Position numbers and translations under genes: made by a program. A DNA stretch of 33,839 bases from Bacteroidales bacterium UBA6244 (GTDB taxonomy: Bacteria > Bacteroidota > Bacteroidia > Bacteroidales > F082), in assembly GCA_002440885.1 (NCBI GenBank), contig DJVY01000008.1, positions 3,481 through 37,319 on the forward strand. The letters run 5' to 3'. Every line of letters begins with the position of its first letter. Positions within the stretch are counted from its first letter, which is position 1. This document shows positions 1-8,200 of this stretch, piece by piece. A model generated the notes under the pieces. It made no database searches, was not told where the DNA came from, and worked only from the letters and a program-made list of their open reading frames with translations.

Positions 1-182
1 ATGAGTCCGGATTCAGAAAACAGTCCATCGGAAACAAAAATATTCTCCTCACCTATAAGCAAAGCCGACACGGTGGAAGTACTGTCGGAGCTAACCAGTC
101 CTTCAACCATAATCATGGGTTTCCTTTGCGGGATAAGCTTTTTCATCGCTTCTTGACCGAACATCAGGTAATCTGGCTTCAT
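1..182 (-). CDS. 3-hydroxyacyl-ACP dehydratase-like protein (FabZ/ApeP type), cut by window start
   Basis: Only the first ~60 residues are present. They begin MKPDYLMFGQEAMKKLIPQR and continue with KPMIMVEGLV. The IPQRxPMxMV pattern is typical of the hotdog-fold dehydratases in aryl polyene and flexirubin clusters (ApeP-like), which remove water from 3-hydroxyacyl-ACP during polyene extension. The C-terminal part of the hotdog is outside the window, so catalytic residues cannot be checked. The ATG at 182 is preferred because a Bacteroidota -7 box lies 18 bases upstream at 200-207. The gene follows darB on the same strand after a 151-base gap, so it may have its own promoter as well as read-through. 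Family assignment rests on a short N-terminus and is moderate. Confidence 0.7.
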   Translation of the reverse strand, partial: MKPDYLMFGQEAMKKLIPQRKPMIMVEGLVSSDSTSTVSALLIGEENIFVSDGLFSESGL

Positions 183-199
183 GGTGATAATTTGAAGGG

Positions 200-207
200 C
201 AAAATTA
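200..207 (-). promoter_or_regulatory. Bacteroidota -7 promoter element (TAATTTTG) for the dehydratase
   Basis: On the minus strand the sequence reads TAATTTTG, matching TAnnTTTG, about 18 bases before the dehydratase ATG at 182. No convincing -33 TTTG is visible at the usual spacing. Confidence 0.45.
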
Positions 208-333
208 GAAAAAAACGGGTACACTAATCAGGTTGGGTAGTGGTTAACCAATTCATCCGACATAAATCGATTTACTGCTTCAGACAGAAAACAAACGACC
301 AAATAGGGTTAAAAACATCAGGATCAACAGGTA

Positions 334-1470
334 CTACACCACCGTGAGCAACATGTAAGTATACGAAAAACGTGCACTTTCCGGAACCATAACCAAGATT
401 CGCTGATCTGGTTGAAATATTCCTGAGTGGTACATTTCTTCGAGCATCAGCAACGCCGAGGCTGCGCCTACATTGCCTATATAGGGCAGGTTCATAAACC
501 ACTTTTCTTCGGGAATTCGGATGTTGGCTTCCTCAAATCCTTTTACGGCCTGATCACGGAAAAACATGGAGGAAAGATGTGGAAGGAACCAATCGACTTC
601 GCGCTCATCAAGCCGGTATTTTTCCAGAACCAACTTCAGGTGTTTGATCCCGGTGGCAATAACATGCTTCTGAAGGAGTTTAGCATCTTGTTTCAGACTA
701 AAAACCGATTCCAGTGCACGTTGGTCGTTCGTCATTTCGCGCCACCCTACCAGGCGGCCATCGCCCGATTTGGCAGATCCGGCATACATGCACGTCTCCA
801 ATTCTCCGGCCCAGCTTTTTACATCAATCCATTCGATACGCAAGCTAAGTTTTCCCGTTTCAGGCTTGTTGCACAGCAAAGCAGCAGCAGCACCATCGGA
901 AAGCATCCAGCGGAGAAAGTCTTTCTCAAAAGCGATAAACGGGTTTTTTTCAATTTCCAATCTCTTGTCTATCTCATCCTGAAAATTGCGGGCATGCATC
1001 CACGATGACATGGTTTCGGATGCTACCGAAACCGCCCGGTTCACCTCCCCGGACTTAATGGCCATGTAGGCATATTTCAGCGAAAGCATTCCGGCATTGC
1101 AAGTTCCATGTGCCGACATGGTTTCCATAGGGTGCGCTGCCAGCTCACCATGAACCATGAGCGCGTGGGCAGGTTGCAGTGCATCAGGCGAGGTAGTTCC
1201 GGCAGTGAGTAAATCAATTTCGTTGATGTCGATATCAGGATTTAAGACTTTTTTTACTGCCAATGCCGACAATTGGGCATTCGTGTGGGTGATATTACCT
1301 TGCTTATCAAGGGCATAATACCTGCTTTTAATTCGGTTATTTCTTAAAATTAATCCCCGGCTTTTAGAATCATTTCCGTTGATTTTACCCAGATACATCT
1401 CCATTTCATCATTTGGAACAGGCTCGTTGGGCAAATATTTTTCTATTCGGGTAATGTAAACGTCACTCAT
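334..1470 (-). CDS. darB: DarB-like beta-ketoacyl-ACP synthase III (dialkylresorcinol/cyclohexanedione-forming ketosynthase)
   Basis: This 378-residue thiolase-fold protein resembles DarB, the ketosynthase that joins two acyl units to the cyclohexanedione precursor of dialkylresorcinols, one half of flexirubin pigments. The KAS III catalytic triad is visible: Cys124 in HGTCNAG, His298 in LPHLS and Asn333 in IGNVGAAS. The WMLSDGAAAALL segment near residue 188 is also typical of the family. The frame stays open upstream to a TTG at 1482, but the ATG at 1470 gives the expected MSDVYITRIEKYLP start and is preferred. The stop of darA at 1492 lies only 21 bases upstream, so the two are probably co-transcribed. 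Substrates of this copy are inferred from the family. Confidence 0.9.
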   Translation of the reverse strand: MSDVYITRIEKYLPNEPVPNDEMEMYLGKINGNDSKSRGLILRNNRIKSRYYALDKQGNITHTNAQLSALAVKKVLNPDIDINEIDLLTAGTTSPDALQPAHALMVHGELAAHPMETMSAHGTCNAGMLSLKYAYMAIKSGEVNRAVSVASETMSSWMHARNFQDEIDKRLEIEKNPFIAFEKDFLRWMLSDGAAAALLCNKPETGKLSLRIEWIDVKSWAGELETCMYAGSAKSGDGRLVGWREMTNDQRALESVFSLKQDAKLLQKHVIATGIKHLKLVLEKYRLDEREVDWFLPHLSSMFFRDQAVKGFEEANIRIPEEKWFMNLPYIGNVGAASALLMLEEMYHSGIFQPDQRILVMVPESARFSYTYMLLTVV

Positions 1471-1491
1471 GCGCTTTTTCAATTTTCCCCA

Positions 1492-2406
1492 TCACTTGAG
1501 TGATACGGATTGATAATATTTCAGGTTCGATTTAATTCTTTTTAAAAACAAGGGCATCGTCAGATAAAAAATGGCCGTTACCAGCGGGGAAATCACGAAA
1601 ATAACAAACAGCAGATACCACTTAAACAGATGCAGCCTGCCAGCACGTGCCTTGTTTCCCGGATCACCTTTTTTAAGTACAAACGAAGCCCACAGCCTGA
1701 ACATTTTTTTTCCCTTATTTTCAGTAGACACCACATTTGGGCTCAGTTCAACCGCTTTAAGGCGGATTAACTCCTCCTGAAGTCCTACGTAATTTCCTGA
1801 CCGCACCGCTTTTAAAATAGGTGGCCCAAACCGATCGGCTTCTTCAACGGCCATTTCAGGAATGCCAGGTTTTGGGAAAATGCCCCACAAACGGTCTTTC
1901 CTGCCTGTCCCCATCCAATAAATGATGGTTACCACACTTACCAAATTGTTGTGCGTATCGCACAATGCAATGTTGCCCACATGATTACCTCCGGCATCAG
2001 CGATCATTTTCTTCACATCTTCCTGGGCGTTTACCCACATGTTGCGTGCTCCAATTACCGTTATCACGGGTTTTCCGGCAAGCAGTTTTCTCCCATTATC
2101 TGATTTCAGAAATGTGGTAAGGGGAATAGGGGGCGACAAAAACCAAACCGGATATCCTAAAATTACCAAATCGTAATTGGCAGCTAAATTGCACTTTAGC
2201 GGCTGAAGTTCGGACGGAATCAACTTTACCGACTCAGGCATGGCGTCATAAAAGTCAATTCCTTTCCATGGAAATGGAAAATCAGGAACAGGCTTCAATC
2301 GTTCATGTACAACCTCGGCATGGCCCTTAAATATAGCAGTAATGTTAGAAACAATTGCTTCCAACTGACCTGATTGTGAATAAGTAACAGAAAGGATTCT
2401 GGTCAT
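1492..2406 (-). CDS. darA: DarA-like dialkylresorcinol condensing enzyme / aromatase (flavodoxin fold)
   Basis: This 304-residue protein looks like DarA of flexirubin and dialkylresorcinol clusters. It has an N-terminal flavodoxin-like half: SVTYSQSGQLEAIV (phosphate-binding loop type, residues ~6-19) and DLVILGYPVWFLSPP (~100). The family hallmark VITVIGARNMWVNAQE follows at ~133, then a region around GIFPKPG near residue 190. A hydrophobic stretch at about 262-288 suggests C-terminal membrane association. From the family, DarA works with DarB and aromatises the cyclohexanedione to a resorcinol, probably with a flavin; the flavin role here is inference. The frame extends to a TTG at 2415, but the ATG at 2406 gives the flavodoxin start. 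A -7 box lies at 2429-2436. Confidence 0.88.
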   Translation of the reverse strand: MTRILSVTYSQSGQLEAIVSNITAIFKGHAEVVHERLKPVPDFPFPWKGIDFYDAMPESVKLIPSELQPLKCNLAANYDLVILGYPVWFLSPPIPLTTFLKSDNGRKLLAGKPVITVIGARNMWVNAQEDVKKMIADAGGNHVGNIALCDTHNNLVSVVTIIYWMGTGRKDRLWGIFPKPGIPEMAVEEADRFGPPILKAVRSGNYVGLQEELIRLKAVELSPNVVSTENKGKKMFRLWASFVLKKGDPGNKARAGRLHLFKWYLLFVIFVISPLVTAIFYLTMPLFLKRIKSNLKYYQSVSLK

Positions 2407-2428
2407 GAACTTCAAAACATTGAGTGTG

Positions 2429-2436
2429 CAAATTTA
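2429..2436 (-). promoter_or_regulatory. -7 promoter element (TAAATTTG) for darA-darB
   Basis: The minus strand reads TAAATTTG, a full match to TAnnTTTG, 23 bases upstream of the darA ATG. The palindrome TTTAAATATTTA (2446-2457) lies just upstream, in the spacer/-33 area, so it could be an operator. A canonical -33 TTTG is not evident. Confidence 0.5.
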
Positions 2437-2445
2437 TGGATTATC

Positions 2446-2457
2446 TTTAAATATTTA
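2446..2457. repeat. Palindromic 12-mer TTTAAATATTTA upstream of darA
   Basis: The sequence TTTAAATATTTA contains the perfect palindrome TAAATATTTA. An identical copy is found upstream of the HutD-like gene at 4951-4962, which heads the ligase operon. Both copies are 30-51 bases before a start codon in the pigment block. Candidate shared regulator site, though AT-rich DNA makes chance possible. Confidence 0.3.
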
Positions 2458-2490
2458 GATCTGACAAACGAAATTGGAACATATTCACTG

Positions 2491-2970
2491 CTATTTCGAT
2501 CCGGCAGGGTGGTGATCAAGATATTCTTTTTCGTAATCCTTTGAAAACATGAGTGGCACAACGATAGTGGTATCATGCACAACAGCAAACGCGGCCTTTC
2601 TGAATTTTGGTGGTTGCGGAATACCGGGTAAAGGATAATTAGAAATGCCAACAGGCTCGGTCGGAATACCGAATTCTTTGGTTGTCAGGCGACCTGAGCC
2701 ATCAATGTCCTGAAAAAGGGCAATGGCATATTGTCCACGGGCAACACCTTTGAACGTCACTTCAACCGATTCATGATGTGGGACAACATGCAACGAGTCG
2801 ATGGCATTTTTTTTTGCCTTAAACGAAACTTCATCGTGATAAAGTCCAACGATAATGGGTGCGTTCATGGTTTCAACGCGCGTGATGGTGACTTTTACGT
2901 CGACCCCCTTTTGGGAAAAGCCGGTCACAACGACGAAGAAGACAAGAAGCAAGACGAGGTATTTGATCAT
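2491..2970 (-). CDS. Secreted DUF2141 domain protein
   Basis: The 159-residue product starts MIKYLVLLLVFFVVVTGFSQ, a clear signal peptide ending near FSQ. It then matches the DUF2141 pattern: a beta-rich body with RGQYAIALFQDIDGSG at ~95 and a FGIPTEPVGISN segment at ~115. DUF2141 proteins are small periplasmic or exported proteins of unknown function, often beside carotenoid or pigment genes in Bacteroidota. The frame is open for 39 codons further upstream, but that overlaps the ligase gene and lacks a signal peptide, so the ATG at 2970 is chosen. It lies 10 bases after the ligase stop and 84 bases before the darA start, so it is probably co-transcribed with the ligase. Confidence 0.8.
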   Translation of the reverse strand: MIKYLVLLLVFFVVVTGFSQKGVDVKVTITRVETMNAPIIVGLYHDEVSFKAKKNAIDSLHVVPHHESVEVTFKGVARGQYAIALFQDIDGSGRLTTKEFGIPTEPVGISNYPLPGIPQPPKFRKAAFAVVHDTTIVVPLMFSKDYEKEYLDHHPAGSK

Positions 2971-2980
2971 AATGTTGTTG

Positions 2981-4282
2981 TTAAGTATTATGGCGCTTAT
3001 CGACGAAAACGATTGGTTTTCGGGTATGTTCCGGCATTTGGAGAGCCGAGATCTCCTCTGGTTTATGAAAAGATATCTCAGGTGCAACGCGAAGTTTGGC
3101 TCTGAAATGATCCTTTATTCGTTTTTCCATTCCCGGCAAAATTTGATGAACACCGGCTTTAACCAGAATGTCATCGGTTCCCAAGGAGTTCGTGGTAACC
3201 TCAACGATATAATTTTCAACCTGTTCAATCTCGTTCAACACATCATAAATGGCCGGAGGATAAAGGGTTGTTCCCTTAAATTTGATCATCTGCTGTTTAC
3301 GACCCACCACCGGACCTAACCGCATGGTGGTACGTCCGCAGGAACAAGGCTCAGTGTAGTGATAGCACATGTCACCAGTTTTGAATCGAAGCAACGGCAT
3401 AGCTTCCACGCCGAGTGTTGTAATGGTTACTTCACCTACTTCACCCGGTTCAACAGGCAAATTTTTGTCGTCAAGAAATTCAACGATAATCATCTCCGGA
3501 TGGTGATGTCCTCCTTTTCCGGCCCGACATTCCGTAAAAGCCGTTCCCATTTCGGTAGAAGCATAGGTGCTAAAAAGCTGAATATCCCACTGATCTGTTA
3601 TTTTTCGTCCGAGTGTATTCAAACTGAAATCATTGTTCCGTATGGGCTCACCGATACAAACCGCCTTTTTCACACCTAACTCTTGGTAGTTAACTCCCTG
3701 ATTTTTGGCGTAATCAATAAGTTTGGGAATGAACGATGGCACGGTTACAAGAACGGTGGGTTTAAACTTTTTCATGCTTTCAAACTGAAGTCGCTGCAAC
3801 CCCGGACCACTCCTTACAATGCCTGCACCCAACTTACGCAAGCCAAGAAAGTAGGCCATTCCGGCCATAAAACGCTTGTCGAGTGTTACCATGAGCTGAA
3901 ACACATCTTCGGAAGAGGTGTCGGCGCAGGAAAAGGAAATGTATTCGTTGTAGGCCAGCCTGTTGAGGTCGTTATCCGTCATGGCAAAGGTAACAGGCTC
4001 TCCCATCGTGCCGCTGGTGGTAACGTAATCGATGATTTCATGGCGGTCAACACACAAAAAGTCATCATTAAATCGTTGAAGGTCGTCTTTGGTGGTTACA
4101 GGCAGCCCAACCAAATCATCTACCGATTGAACTGTCCGGTAATCGATGCCATTTTCCTTGAATTTATTTCGGTAAAAGGTTGATCTGTCGTGCAAATATT
4201 TCATCAACTCAGGCAAGCGACCTGATTGGTATTGTTTGATTTCCTCCGGTGATTTGGATTCTATTTCGGGAATAAAAGTCAT
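2981..4282 (-). CDS. Phenylacetate-CoA ligase family aryl acid activating enzyme (AMP-forming)
   Basis: The 433-residue length is typical of PaaK-type adenylate-forming ligases. Visible motifs are the P-loop TTSGTMGEP (88-96), the A5-type STYASTEMG (238-246), LLRFKTGD (297-304) with the ribose-binding Asp, and PVVGRKQQMIKFKG (324-337). Cys252 and the Cys313/Cys315 pair in EPCSCGRT resemble a possible metal site in this subfamily; that is inference. In flexirubin and aryl polyene clusters such ligases activate the aryl starter (coumarate or benzoate type) as an acyl adenylate and load it onto CoA or ACP. It follows the HutD-like gene by 57 bases and precedes the DUF2141 gene by 10. The exact substrate cannot be read from the sequence. 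Confidence 0.88.
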   Translation of the reverse strand: MTFIPEIESKSPEEIKQYQSGRLPELMKYLHDRSTFYRNKFKENGIDYRTVQSVDDLVGLPVTTKDDLQRFNDDFLCVDRHEIIDYVTTSGTMGEPVTFAMTDNDLNRLAYNEYISFSCADTSSEDVFQLMVTLDKRFMAGMAYFLGLRKLGAGIVRSGPGLQRLQFESMKKFKPTVLVTVPSFIPKLIDYAKNQGVNYQELGVKKAVCIGEPIRNNDFSLNTLGRKITDQWDIQLFSTYASTEMGTAFTECRAGKGGHHHPEMIIVEFLDDKNLPVEPGEVGEVTITTLGVEAMPLLRFKTGDMCYHYTEPCSCGRTTMRLGPVVGRKQQMIKFKGTTLYPPAIYDVLNEIEQVENYIVEVTTNSLGTDDILVKAGVHQILPGMEKRIKDHFRAKLRVAPEISFHKPEEISALQMPEHTRKPIVFVDKRHNT

Positions 4283-4339
4283 AAACAGGTGTGCAACAAA
4301 AGGTGATTCGATTTCAAATTGAAGTGGCTAAGATAGCAA

Positions 4340-4921
4340 TTAATTTTTCCTGAAAACTTTTACCAGAACAAGATTGCAAGAATTTATGGCCTCAATATGA
4401 CCAACTCCATGGTCATCATGGCGAATAACGATCAGACTTCCAGCGGGAAGCAGGTGTTTTTCTTTATGATTAAACAGGCGTACTTCCCCGTTAAGAACAA
4501 AAACAAACAGCCACGATCCAGCTACCGGGAGATCAATTTGAAAGTTAGTACCCTCTTCTAAATGAACGGCATTTAAACCACCTTCAAATATCGGATTCAC
4601 CATAAGATTAAAATCCGTGCATTGACCCTGTGAGGTAGTTGCCCATCCACCATCAAACGTGTGTGTCTCAAATTGGGAAAGATGTTTGACACCCATACCC
4701 TTGTGCCTGATAATCAACGCTCCGTCAAGTACCATGAGGTATCTATAAAAACCTGGTAACGCAGTAAAAACAGACTCTTCCTGCAACACCCGGGCCGAAC
4801 TAAGCCTGAAATCAAAATTCCTGGAACTGTAATCCGAGCCCTCCGGGTAAATGAATAACTCTGTTGTTGTTCCACCAGCCCACGAACTGGTTTTAAAATC
4901 CTTTTCAAATAGTACTTTCAT
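4340..4921 (-). CDS. HutD/Ves family cupin protein
   Basis: This 193-residue protein matches the HutD/Ves double-cupin family: KTSSWAGGTTTELFIYPEG at ~10-29, FDFRLSSARV at ~36, then FTALPGFYRYLMVLDG at ~53-68. There is no signal peptide, so it is cytoplasmic. HutD is known from histidine-utilisation operons, where it tempers hut expression and is thought to bind a pathway intermediate. Here there are no hut genes; it is first in a minus-strand run leading into the aryl acid ligase. Because urocanate and p-coumarate are both aryl acrylates made by MIO ammonia-lyases, a ligand-sensing role for the pigment starter is a possible inference. The ATG at 4921 is the only good start. Confidence 0.85.
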   Translation of the reverse strand: MKVLFEKDFKTSSWAGGTTTELFIYPEGSDYSSRNFDFRLSSARVLQEESVFTALPGFYRYLMVLDGALIIRHKGMGVKHLSQFETHTFDGGWATTSQGQCTDFNLMVNPIFEGGLNAVHLEEGTNFQIDLPVAGSWLFVFVLNGEVRLFNHKEKHLLPAGSLIVIRHDDHGVGHIEAINSCNLVLVKVFRKN

Positions 4922-4950
4922 ATAAGGAATTAATTTTTATCGTATTGTTT

Positions 4951-4962
4951 TTTAAATATTTA
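4951..4962. repeat. Palindromic 12-mer TTTAAATATTTA upstream of the HutD-like gene
   Basis: Exact copy of the 12-mer at 2446-2457 upstream of darA. It lies 30-41 bases before the ATG at 4921. Candidate operator shared by the two pigment transcription units. Confidence 0.3.
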
Positions 4963-5060
4963 AGTGTCTATTAAACCATCCACAAAGCATTACTAAACAG
5001 GGCTCAAAGTAAACAGAAAAAAACAAGTGTTTTGTAAATTCGCAAAAAACATAACCCAAT

Positions 5061-5093
5061 GGTTGATTGTCAACCAACAAAGCTTTATCTTTA
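5061..5093 (+). promoter_or_regulatory. Possible promoter with inverted-repeat operator for the LruC lipoprotein gene
   Basis: A perfect 6-base inverted repeat with a 3-base loop (GGTTGA TTG TCAACC, 5061-5075) contains a TTG at 5067-5069. The box TATCTTTA (7 of 8 to TAnnTTTG) begins 16 bases later, at 5086. The leader to the ATG at 5249 would be about 150 bases. Overlap of the repeat with the -33 position would suit a repressor or activator site. Weak evidence. Confidence 0.3.
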
Positions 5094-5248
5094 GGCACTG
5101 ATTATTGGGCTCGTCTGAACATTCCCAAAACAGGAATGGCTGGAGTCACATAAGCTTTATATAGCTCATTTTCAATAATTAAAAGGTAATGGCACAGCTT
5201 TTGATACGTTAATTGAAGAAAAAAAGAAATAACTAAAAATCACATACT

Positions 5249-8200
5249 ATGAAACACTTTATTCGTTTTTTTATCCTGTTGATTGCCATCGGACTGGTAT
5301 TCAGTTCTTGTCGCAAGACCAACAACGAACCCAATGATGATCCAACTAATTTCCTTGATTTAAAGGTAAGTCAGGCCTTTAACTTTGAGAGTTTTGCTGA
5401 TGTTCAAACCGCTATTCAGTTGGTAAACAGCAAAGCATCGGGCAAGGAAATTGTACAAATCTATGATGCACATCCCAGTCAGGGAGGCAAACTCATATTA
5501 ACAGGTGCAGCCGATGAGAATGGGATGTTTACTTTACCCATTCGTATTGCCACACGTTTTGAGGAAGTGTACATTGCCAAACTGTCCTCTGTGGGATTGA
5601 ATGAATATGTACCCGTTCCTGTTGAAGGAAATAAAATTCAGTTCAACTTTGCGAAAGCAAGTGGAACCAAAACCTTAAGTGAATGGTGCGATTGTGAAAC
5701 TCCGCTACCGAATAACTTTAACGGTAACCTTGTAATCGACAACAACGAAACGGTTTGTATTTCTGAAGGAAACCACGCAACCATGAAAAAGTTAGAAATA
5801 AAATCAGGTGGCGTCCTGAAAATCTGCGGAACAGCAGTGGTTGAAAAATACCAGAGCGATAGCGAAAACGGCACCATCATTGTTTCGCCATCGGGGTCAC
5901 TTACACTACCTAAATACACATTAAGATACACAGTTGAGAATTACGGAACTACTAACGTAACGGGTTCAGGATCTGGTCAGATTGACGCAACCGTGACCAA
6001 CTGGGGAACAATGGGCTTTACCATTAAACAAATTCTGCATGGTACGCTCACCAACAATGGCACGCTGACCTCAACCAAAGACTTTGAAATAAACTCAGAT
6101 GGTGATTTTACCAATAACTGTGAATTTTTAATCACCAATGGTGGTGAGTTTAAACAATCAGGCGCATTTATTAACAATGGTTACCTCAGCGTTTCAGATG
6201 AAGCCGAATTTACCGGATCAGGGAACAAAAAAACCATATTGGGCACAGGTAGCTTGATTGACACCGAAAAATTTAAAATAAACGGAGAAATAAGTGGCCC
6301 ATCGGGAGGTCAGGCACAGATTACAGCTGAAGACAATGGTGATGTGAATGCGGGGGCCGTTCTCAGTAATTTGGACTTATGTGCTGATGATCCTGATTAT
6401 AACCCTAATGCTACCTACAACAATGTAACTTACTGCGATATTAGTCTGCCTGCTCCTCAATGTGACGCCAATGTTCCACCAGACATTACCAGCTCGTTGC
6501 AAATCGGTGGTATTGCAGGTCAGGCCATTACTCCTTATGTAATAACTGCAACCGGGACAGAACCCATTACCTTCAATGCTTCTAATTTGCCTGCCGGACT
6601 TTCGTTCAATTCTGCTACCCATACCATCGGCGGAACACCTGCAGCTGCTGGCACTTACAACATTACCATTTCGGCCTCCAATGTGATGGGTGAAGACGTG
6701 GAAACTTTGGTTCTCATTGTTACTCAGCCCACCGCACCCCCTGTTATCACAAGTCCGCTAACAGCGTCAGCAACTGTAGATGAACCATTTAGCTACACTC
6801 TCACCGCTAGTGGAACAGGCCCTATAACCTATGATGCCACCAACTTGCCCGCCGGACTTTCTTTTGACGCCGGAACACAACAAATTACTGGTAATCCAAC
6901 AGCTGCCGGAACATACAACATTACCTTAACGGCAACCAACGCCGGTGGCACAGCTACCGAAACGCTCGTGCTTACCGTTGGCACTCCGCCCACTATTACG
7001 AGTCCGCTTACCGCTTCAGGAACAGCCGGCGTTCAATTCAGCACCTACACTGTTGACGGAACGGGAACACCAGAAATAACCTACTCGGCCAGCAATCTGC
7101 CTCAAGGTCTCACTTTTAACTCCGAAAACAACACCATTAACGGTACACCTTTGTTCCCAGGAGAATATAATGTGCTGCTTACCGCAACAAATGCTTATGG
7201 CAACGATGCCCAAACTCTGGTTATCACTATAAACGAAGGGCTGCAACCCCCGACAATCACCAGCGTGTTAACGGCCAATGGCATGACCGACTTCCCCTTT
7301 AGTTATGTCATTACCGCCGATGGATCGCAACCTATGACATTCAACGCTTCAAATCTCCCAGCCGGACTTACTTTCGATGGAAATACCATCAGCGGTATTC
7401 CTACCGTACCCGGAACGTACAACATTGGACTTTCTGCCATTAACGCTGCCGGCACCGACTCAAAAGTGCTGGTGCTCGTTATCCAGACAGGTGGCGGGAC
7501 AGATACCGACGGAGATGGTGTGCCTGATAACCTGGACGCCTACCCAACCGACCCCACAAGAGCCTTCAACTCCTATTATCCTAACGAAGTGGACTTTGTT
7601 AGCGCAGCATTCGAGGATTTATGGCCTGCTTACGGTGACTACGATTTCAATGATTTTGTCGTCAACCTGAACTACAAAATGGTGACCAACGCTCAAAACG
7701 AAATGGTAGATGTAATTCTCAAATACCAAATCATGGCCGACGGTGCTTCGCTGGAAAATGGTTTTGGTATTGTATTCGATGCACTTCCCGCAACAGTGGA
7801 AAGTGTAACAGGATGCATCAAACTCGGAAATGCCGTGGTAATCGACCCCAAAGGCTATGAAGCAGGGCATACCAACCAAACGGTAATCATACCCATCGAC
7901 AACATCAACACCATCATGGAAGGTGGCATGGCCAATACCATTCCTAACGGGAAATATGTCCAAACATCGGTGACCACCGTTACTACACACTTCAGCACAC
8001 CTCAGGCCTCTATTGGCACACCGCCTTTTAATCCCTTCATATTTGTAGATCAGGAACGTGGACATGAAGTGCATCTGAAAAACCAGCCACCAACCGAATT
8101 TGTTGATACCGACTATTTTGGTACCGACAGCGATGCTTCTGATCCGGGTGCAGGAATCTACTACATGTCGGCAACAGGCCTACCGTGGGGAATTGAAACA

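Larger units (their letters stand above)
4922..5248. other. Divergent intergenic region between the HutD-like gene and the LruC lipoprotein gene
   Basis: No coding sequence is visible in these 327 bases. The region holds the palindrome TTTAAATATTTA at 4951-4962 (HutD side) and the perfect inverted repeat GGTTGA-TTG-TCAACC at 5061-5075, followed by a near-consensus -7 box TATCTTTA at 5086-5093 pointing toward the lipoprotein gene. No TAnnTTTG match points toward the HutD-like gene. Confidence 0.5.

Noticed and set aside
427..1008. Long plus-strand open frame of 193 codons opposite darB
   Set aside because: It lies wholly antisense to a clear ketosynthase with intact catalytic residues and shows no protein family features.
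1471..1482. TTG start four codons upstream for darB (and TTG at 2415 for darA)
   Set aside because: The nearby ATGs at 1470 and 2406 give the family-typical N-termini and better spacing.
4922..5248. Riboswitch in the long leader of the LruC gene
   Set aside because: Only one short inverted repeat is present and no known riboswitch core is recognisable.
7619..8074. Minus-strand open frame of 151 codons inside the LruC gene
   Set aside because: Shadow of the LruC domain coding frame; sequence has no domain pattern and no promoter.
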